Shown here: positions 15,317-19,685 of the stretch, piece after piece
Position numbering within the stretch: position 1 is the first letter of the stretch
How the letters are laid out: the number at the start of each line of letters is the position of its first letter
Assembly: GCA_003695725.1 (NCBI GenBank)
Contig: RFHX01000034.1
Coordinates: 1-19,685, forward strand
Source of the DNA: Candidatus Schekmanbacteria bacterium
Lineage (GTDB): Bacteria > Schekmanbacteria > GWA2-38-11 > J061
DNA: 19,685 nucleotides
Direction of reading: 5' to 3'
Notes under the pieces: generated by a model
The model's input: only the letters and a program-made list of their open reading frames with translations
What the model was told of the DNA's origin: nothing
Database searches by the model: none
Translations under genes and position numbers: made by a program

Positions 15317-15928
15317 ATGAAAGTACTTGCAATTGTCGGCAGTCCGAGAAAGAAATCAAATACTGATATACTTGTTGACAAAGTAATAGAAGGGATTTCA
15401 AGTGTAACAGAAGTTGATAGTGAAAAGATATATATTGTTGATAAAAAAATAAACTACTGTACAGGATGCGGGTTTCATTTGAGGCAAGCAGATAAAGTGA
15501 GTGGAAAAATGTGTTCTCAAGATGATGATATGATTGGGATACATCGAGAGATGATAGAAGCTGATGCATTGATTTTTGGCACACCGGTACATATGAGGAC
15601 ACTTTCAGCACCAATGCTCAATTTTTTGACACGTTCGATTCCTCTTCTTAAAATGAAACCGATATTTGATGAAAATGGCAAAATTGTTTCTGCTGAAGTC
15701 AACTCCCTCTTAAAAGGTAAGAAAGTGGCATCAGTCGTAAGCCAGGGTGATCCTATGGCATATTCAGGAGCGCTTGCAATACAGGTATTGGCGATCAATT
15801 TTACAGATTTGATGATGAAATATGTGGGAGACCTTCTAAGCACAGGAAATATTAAGCGGGGAATGGCTGCAGAAAGAGAAGATGAATTAAAAAGGGCCTT
15901 TGAGCTTGGAGTGAGAATTGCTTCATAA
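15317..15928 (+). CDS. NADPH-dependent FMN reductase/iron-sulfur-flavoprotein family protein
   Basis: From the ATG at 15317 the protein is 203 residues. It starts MKVLAIVGSPRKKSNTDIL, the FMN-phosphate-binding strand-loop-helix of the flavodoxin-like NADPH-dependent FMN reductase family. The segment INYCTGCGFHLRQADKVSGK contains a CxxC, with another Cys (MCSQDDDM) shortly after. In iron-sulfur flavoproteins this area binds a cluster, but the usual CxxCxxC is only partly kept, so a cluster is doubtful. EADALIFGTPVHMRTLSAPM is the second flavin loop, with PVH where PVY is common. The family passes electrons from NAD(P)H or ferredoxin to quinones, oxygen or protein partners. The gene follows the QueG-like iron-sulfur gene by 23 bp and is probably co-transcribed, which suggests a reductase/flavin pair (inference). 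Confidence 0.85.
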   Translation: MKVLAIVGSPRKKSNTDILVDKVIEGISSVTEVDSEKIYIVDKKINYCTGCGFHLRQADKVSGKMCSQDDDMIGIHREMIEADALIFGTPVHMRTLSAPMLNFLTRSIPLLKMKPIFDENGKIVSAEVNSLLKGKKVASVVSQGDPMAYSGALAIQVLAINFTDLMMKYVGDLLSTGNIKRGMAAEREDELKRAFELGVRIAS

Positions 15929-15991
15929 AAAGGTAATTTGGGTCTTTTTTAATTGATAGTATATTATAGAAATTTCCTATTAATAAAAATA

Positions 15992-16021
15992 TTGACTAAT
16001 CAATCCTTTTAATTTTACTAT
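15992..16021 (+). promoter_or_regulatory. Putative promoter of the TonB-dependent receptor
   Basis: TTGACT (15992-15997) is followed after 18 nt by TACTAT (16016-16021), about 97 bp before the receptor ATG. The long leader could carry further control, but no cobalamin-, thiamine- or other recognisable riboswitch core was seen. Confidence 0.4.
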
Positions 16022-16039
16022 TTTTATCAAAAGTAAAAT
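16012..16039. promoter_or_regulatory. Operator-like inverted repeat over the receptor -10
   Basis: ATTTTACT (16012-16019) and AGTAAAAT (16032-16039) form a perfect 8 bp inverted repeat with a 12-nt centre. It covers the putative -10 hexamer and start site, a typical place for a repressor operator. It does not look like a Fur box. Confidence 0.35.
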
Positions 16040-16117
16040 CTCTGAGCATTGTATCGGAGTTGAACTTTGAAGTCAGAGCAATAAGCTGTTTATAATTCAA
16101 ATAAACAGGAGAAAGCT

Positions 16118-18754
16118 ATGAATTTCAAACCCTCCCCTTCAAAATCTTTTTTCTCTTCAATTACAATATCTTTGTTAGCTATCTTTTTTTCCTTAATTGT
16201 TAAAGTTTCATATGCCCAAAATGGGGTCATAGAAGGCACGATTTCAGACAAAGAAAATGGATTCGTATTGCCTGGGGTAACTGTAACAGTTGAAGGGACC
16301 GATATTATCGTTTTTACTGATGAGAATGGAAAATATAAGATTGATATAGAACCGGGCAAATATAAACTTCGCGCTGAATTGCTTGGTTATAATCCCACTG
16401 AAGCTGTCAATGTTGTCGTAGTGGAAGACAAAACGACGAAAGTGGATATGAAAATGGTTGAGGCAGAAGCAATAAAAGGCGAAGAAATGGTTGTTACAGG
16501 AGAAAGATTGACTGTACCCTTATCAAAAACAACTGCCTCTGTTGCGGTAGTAGGTTCTCAGGAGATTGAGAAATTGACCTCTACAACAAATGCAACAGAC
16601 CTTATCATCAATACGCCCGGTGTTCAAGTCGAGAGTGGTGGTTCTGAGTTTTCAAAGATCATAAAGATAAGAGGAAGGACAATTGCTCCGCCAAGCAACG
16701 CGTCTGCAGGTATCCTGCTTCTGATAGATGGTGTGCCTGCAAATGACCCTGCACAGGGATATGCAAATATGTATCAGATCCCTGCTGAGAATATTGAAAG
16801 GATAGAAGTTTTGAAAGGCGCTTCTTCCGCTCAATATGGAGGACAGGCGGCGGCAGGAGTCATAAACATTATAACAAGAAAAGGGCAAAAAAAACCCTTT
16901 ACAAAAGTTTCTGTTCAATATGGCACATATCAGCCACGACGCCATGCTGAAACAGAATTGACTGAATCTTACAGTTTTGTTCACAGTTGGGGAAATAAGT
17001 ATTTCGATTATTCCATATCAGGAGGTTATTCCCACTCAAGCGGTATGACCACAGCAGAGAAAAACAGAGTTGGTTCAGCTTTTCGCCTTTTTGCAGAAAA
17101 AAACCCGGGCAAAGGAAGACTGCCTGATGGGACAAAAGTCTTGCCCGACCGCAAGGAGATACCTTTTAAATTGGGTAAAAGTTTGAATGAATTGATGGAT
17201 GTATCTGACATTGATAAAGGGGAAAGATATTCTGTTGCACTAAATTTAGGTATAAATCTTTTCAAAAATAATACTCTTAGAATTGCACCCCAATATTCGC
17301 TTGTTGAATTTTATACTCCTTTTACTCCTGGCAATCTACCTATACAGGGACCAGATGACACTTTTTTGCAGTTTACTTTGAAGATATTTAATAGAAAAGA
17401 CTTCCTGACAATTACTGATAAATGGGAAATCACACCAAATCTTACATACAATTTTAGAATGGGACTAACAAAGAGTACAGGAGGCGCCATTTTTGTAGCG
17501 ATCACTGATTTTCAGGATTTTAATAAGGAACAGGAAGCATTGGGAAAGAAAGATGGATACGTCGGACTAGACCCCTCAACACCATTTCAGGAACTTCCAG
17601 TTTATACAATAGATAGAAGTTTTTCATTTGCCAATGACCTCACATATAAATTTGATGTTTTTGATGGGGATACTTTAACAGTTGGACAGGAATATCGTTG
17701 GGTAAAGAGCTTCTCACCCTTCAATAATTACAACACCCCAAGCGTAAAAAGGAATGTCCATTCTCTCTTCTTCCAGAATCTTCTTTCAGTCAAAAAATTT
17801 ACCCTTTCAGTCGGCGCAAGATGGGACCAATCAACACTGTACATAGAAGATTTCGATGATGAATTATCACCGAGGTTTGGCATCAATTATGAATTCAGAC
17901 CGGGCACAACTCTACGTTTTTCAGTTGGTCGTGCAAGAAGATTCCTCGATTTTGCAAGACAATTTGGATTAGGTCAGAATAATGGAAGGTTATGGGGAAA
18001 TCCATTCATAGGTCCTGAAGTAAACTGGACATATGAATTGGGATTTAGGTTTTCAACTAAGTATGTCAGCGGAGATATAGCATATTTCTATGATGATATG
18101 TCAGATCTTGAGATTCCGGTGCCTTTGAGCGCTCTTGGCTATAGCAATCCTGAAGAGTATGCAGAAAAGGTATTGGCAAATTCACCAGAACAGTTGGCGG
18201 CCAAAGGTATAAATACAGGCAATGTAAGGGCAGGAACATTTATAAACGGACCTGATGCTGTTTTTCAGGGTTTTGATATATCAATGGATTTTATGCCTAT
18301 GAGAAACTGGACAATAAATACTTCTTATACCTTTACAAGAGCAGTTGTTGGCAACAATAATCCCTTTGACTTTGGACAAGGCCAGCCTCAAGACGATTGG
18401 GAAGTAGCAGGAAAAACACTTGGACCAAAATTTCAAGATGAGATGAGAATTGCCTATATGCCAACTCATATATTCAAGTTTTCCTCTTCATTTACCTTCC
18501 CGTTTGGTCTGAATATGGTGATAAATGGAAGATACAAGAGCACTACGGATTTTTTTTCAGGAAACTATGCAGGCGGAATATGGCGTCAGCCGGAACATTG
18601 GGTTTTTGATTACAAAATGTCTCAGCCCTTTATGAATGGAAAATTAAAATTTACCTTTGCAATAGAGAATGTTTTCAGCAAGCTCTATTATGAATCAGGG
18701 GGAATTCCATCAACAGTAGCAAAATATCTGTTTGGCATAGAGGCAAAATTTTAA
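16118..18754 (+). CDS. TonB-dependent outer-membrane receptor with N-terminal CarboxypepD_reg-like domain
   Basis: The 878-residue protein starts with a signal peptide (hydrophobic 14-29, probable cleavage after VSYA at 33). Residues about 36-113 form a carboxypeptidase-regulatory-like beta-sandwich (GTISDKENGFVLPGVTV, TDENGKYKIDIEPGKYKL), an extension typical of receptors for larger substrates. A TonB-box-like stretch EEMVVTGER is at 122-130. The plug spans about 135-257, with IKIRG, LLIDGVP, IERIEVLKG and YGGQAAAGVINIITR at their usual places. The remaining ~620 residues are the 22-strand barrel, ending in the aromatic residue F878 (YLFGIEAKF), as outer-membrane assembly requires. It takes up a scarce ligand with energy from TonB-ExbBD; the ligand (siderophore, cobalamin, oligosaccharide or peptide) cannot be told from sequence. 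AGGAGA precedes the ATG. A palindrome over the likely promoter suggests repression. Confidence 0.95.
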   Translation: MNFKPSPSKSFFSSITISLLAIFFSLIVKVSYAQNGVIEGTISDKENGFVLPGVTVTVEGTDIIVFTDENGKYKIDIEPGKYKLRAELLGYNPTEAVNVVVVEDKTTKVDMKMVEAEAIKGEEMVVTGERLTVPLSKTTASVAVVGSQEIEKLTSTTNATDLIINTPGVQVESGGSEFSKIIKIRGRTIAPPSNASAGILLLIDGVPANDPAQGYANMYQIPAENIERIEVLKGASSAQYGGQAAAGVINIITRKGQKKPFTKVSVQYGTYQPRRHAETELTESYSFVHSWGNKYFDYSISGGYSHSSGMTTAEKNRVGSAFRLFAEKNPGKGRLPDGTKVLPDRKEIPFKLGKSLNELMDVSDIDKGERYSVALNLGINLFKNNTLRIAPQYSLVEFYTPFTPGNLPIQGPDDTFLQFTLKIFNRKDFLTITDKWEITPNLTYNFRMGLTKSTGGAIFVAITDFQDFNKEQEALGKKDGYVGLDPSTPFQELPVYTIDRSFSFANDLTYKFDVFDGDTLTVGQEYRWVKSFSPFNNYNTPSVKRNVHSLFFQNLLSVKKFTLSVGARWDQSTLYIEDFDDELSPRFGINYEFRPGTTLRFSVGRARRFLDFARQFGLGQNNGRLWGNPFIGPEVNWTYELGFRFSTKYVSGDIAYFYDDMSDLEIPVPLSALGYSNPEEYAEKVLANSPEQLAAKGINTGNVRAGTFINGPDAVFQGFDISMDFMPMRNWTINTSYTFTRAVVGNNNPFDFGQGQPQDDWEVAGKTLGPKFQDEMRIAYMPTHIFKFSSSFTFPFGLNMVINGRYKSTTDFFSGNYAGGIWRQPEHWVFDYKMSQPFMNGKLKFTFAIENVFSKLYYESGGIPSTVAKYLFGIEAKF

Positions 18755-18765
18755 ATATTTAAAAG

Positions 18766-19685
18766 TTAATCTCTATCAACTTTGATTATAACCAGGTCCG
18801 GGTTTTTATAAACGATCGAATATTTCTCTTTTGACATTCGTGGCAGTGTGTTGAGGAATGATTTGTCTGACCATTCATCTAGAATGCCGCCAGGTTGAAG
18901 AAGAATATAATTGGGCATTTCTTCATTGAGATATCTCTTCAATCCATTTTCCTTTTTCAAAAAGTATTTATCACCCGTTATTATACCGGGAAAGGGGTCT
19001 GCATAAATTCTTCCAAGATTGTATGGATTGATCTTTGCTTTTACAGCAATATTCGAATTCCACCATCCAAATGAATCAATGAATATTTTGTCTTTCGCGT
19101 TTGTATTCTCTTTTATCCATTTGCTTGCAATTTCTACGAATTCCGGGGATTTGGGGAAAAAAGGGGGATTGTTCTTCTTATAAAAATATATATAAGTACC
19201 AAGTACAGAAATGATGATTGAAACTGCTGTTATATTTTTTAAATAAAATCCTTTCTTTTTTTCAATCTCATATAAGAGATTTATCATAAAAGGAATAAGA
19301 AGAATTCCACTGAAAAGACAGTATCGCGGCTTAGGAAAGGCATTTGTGCCTTTGATTACTGTAAGAGTCAAAAAGGCAATTTGAGATATTATGAAAAGAG
19401 ATAACATAATATTTCTTTTTTTCAGGACTGAAAGAGCAAATCCAATGAAAGCTATTATTCCTGCAAGAGGAGTGAGAGTTTTTAAAAAAATATAAGGGTA
19501 AATTAGGAGTTTTTTTATTAGATTATAGTCTTCAAAGGCTCCTGATTTTATGTTTATATCTGCTAAAGGCAAAATACTTCCTAATTCAAGATAGTTTCCA
19601 ATAAACCAAGAAAGAGGAAAAATAGTGCCAAAGAAGAGAAGTAAAAATGCTTCTTTCTTTTTTTTCTTTTTTAAAAGAGCGAAAA
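18766..19685 (-). CDS. Polytopic membrane protein, GT39-type glycosyltransferase-like (5' partial)
   Basis: The reading frame is open through the right edge of the window. The in-frame TTG at 19572 is internal, because 37 further codons upstream continue a membrane segment (AFLLFFGTIFPLSWFIGNYL) after a lysine-rich stretch. About 305 residues are visible. Hydrophobic helices occur around LIYPYIFLKTLTPLAGIIAF, IMLSLFIISQIAFLTLTVI, YCLFSGILLIPFMINLLY and ITAVSIIISVLGTYIYFY. The PKPRY motif just before a helix is seen in ArnT/PMT-like (GT39/GT83) lipid-linked sugar transferases. A soluble C-terminal domain of about 130 residues follows (PEFVEIASKWIKENTNAKDK, FIDSFGWWNSNIAVKAK), which would lie outside the membrane. 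The catalytic N-terminal Asp/Glu loops would be outside the window, so the family call is tentative. It converges on the receptor gene with an 11 bp gap. Confidence 0.6.
   Translation of the reverse strand, partial: FALLKKKKKKEAFLLLFFGTIFPLSWFIGNYLELGSILPLADINIKSGAFEDYNLIKKLLIYPYIFLKTLTPLAGIIAFIGFALSVLKKRNIMLSLFIISQIAFLTLTVIKGTNAFPKPRYCLFSGILLIPFMINLLYEIEKKKGFYLKNITAVSIIISVLGTYIYFYKKNNPPFFPKSPEFVEIASKWIKENTNAKDKIFIDSFGWWNSNIAVKAKINPYNLGRIYADPFPGIITGDKYFLKKENGLKRYLNEEMPNYILLQPGGILDEWSDKSFLNTLPRMSKEKYSIVYKNPDLVIIKVDRD

Noticed and set aside
15929-16117. Cobalamin riboswitch before the TonB-dependent receptor
   Set aside because: I looked for the conserved B12-box and core stems and found none; only a short promoter-overlapping inverted repeat is present.

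Overview
The window is about 19.7 kb of AT-rich (roughly 40% GC by eye), gene-dense bacterial chromosome. A complete TonB-dependent outer-membrane receptor with a signal peptide shows a diderm cell. The mix of CoA-thioester metabolism, a B12-type acyl-CoA mutase, an iron-sulfur QueG-like protein, small di-iron ferritin-like proteins and an RCC1/IPT surface protein fits an uncultured anaerobic or microaerophilic lineage near the former Deltaproteobacteria or a related candidate phylum. That placement is inference only. No tRNA, rRNA, CRISPR array, insertion sequence or phage gene was seen. No gene-free stretch exceeds 300 bp; the longest is the 269 bp region at 7198-7466.

Layout. (1) 2-1204 (+): 3' part of an RCC1-repeat/IPT protein. 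(2) 1219-2355 (-): endonuclease III followed by a stand-alone LigD-type 3'-phosphoesterase, a small DNA-repair unit. (3) 2540-7197 (-): a four-gene operon in the order thiolase, acyl-CoA mutase large subunit, family III CoA-transferase, methylmalonyl-CoA-epimerase-like VOC protein. Gaps are 27-30 nt, each gene has a Shine-Dalgarno sequence, and a hairpin terminator closes it. (4) 7382-8067 (+): a monocistronic SRPBCC-fold gene with its own promoter, strong ribosome site and terminator. (5) 8156-11345 (+): a UvrA paralogue overlapping a YjbQ-family gene. (6) 11351-12892 (-): an exported DJ-1/PfpI protein downstream of an atypical SDR. (7) 12980-14069 (+): a near-consensus sigma70 promoter driving two tandem paralogous ferritin-like proteins. 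(8) 14268-15928 (+): a QueG-like iron-sulfur protein and an FMN-reductase-type flavoprotein. (9) 15992-18754 (+): a TonB-dependent receptor with a palindrome over its putative promoter. (10) 18766-19685 (-): 3' part of a membrane protein resembling a family-39-type glycosyltransferase.

The most interesting part is the thiolase/mutase/CoA-transferase/epimerase operon. By gene content it looks like an activation, carbon-skeleton rearrangement and thiolysis route for an organic acid. The mutase keeps the residues equivalent to Tyr89, Arg207 and His244 of Propionibacterium methylmalonyl-CoA mutase, but has replaced many other substrate-channel residues that are otherwise shared by methylmalonyl-, isobutyryl- and 2-hydroxyisobutyryl-CoA mutases. 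The neighbouring epimerase-like protein has also lost one of its four expected metal ligands. No B12-binding subunit or MeaB-type chaperone lies in the window. Together this suggests a rearrangement of a non-standard acyl-CoA. The alignments were made by eye from remembered family sequences and need confirmation.
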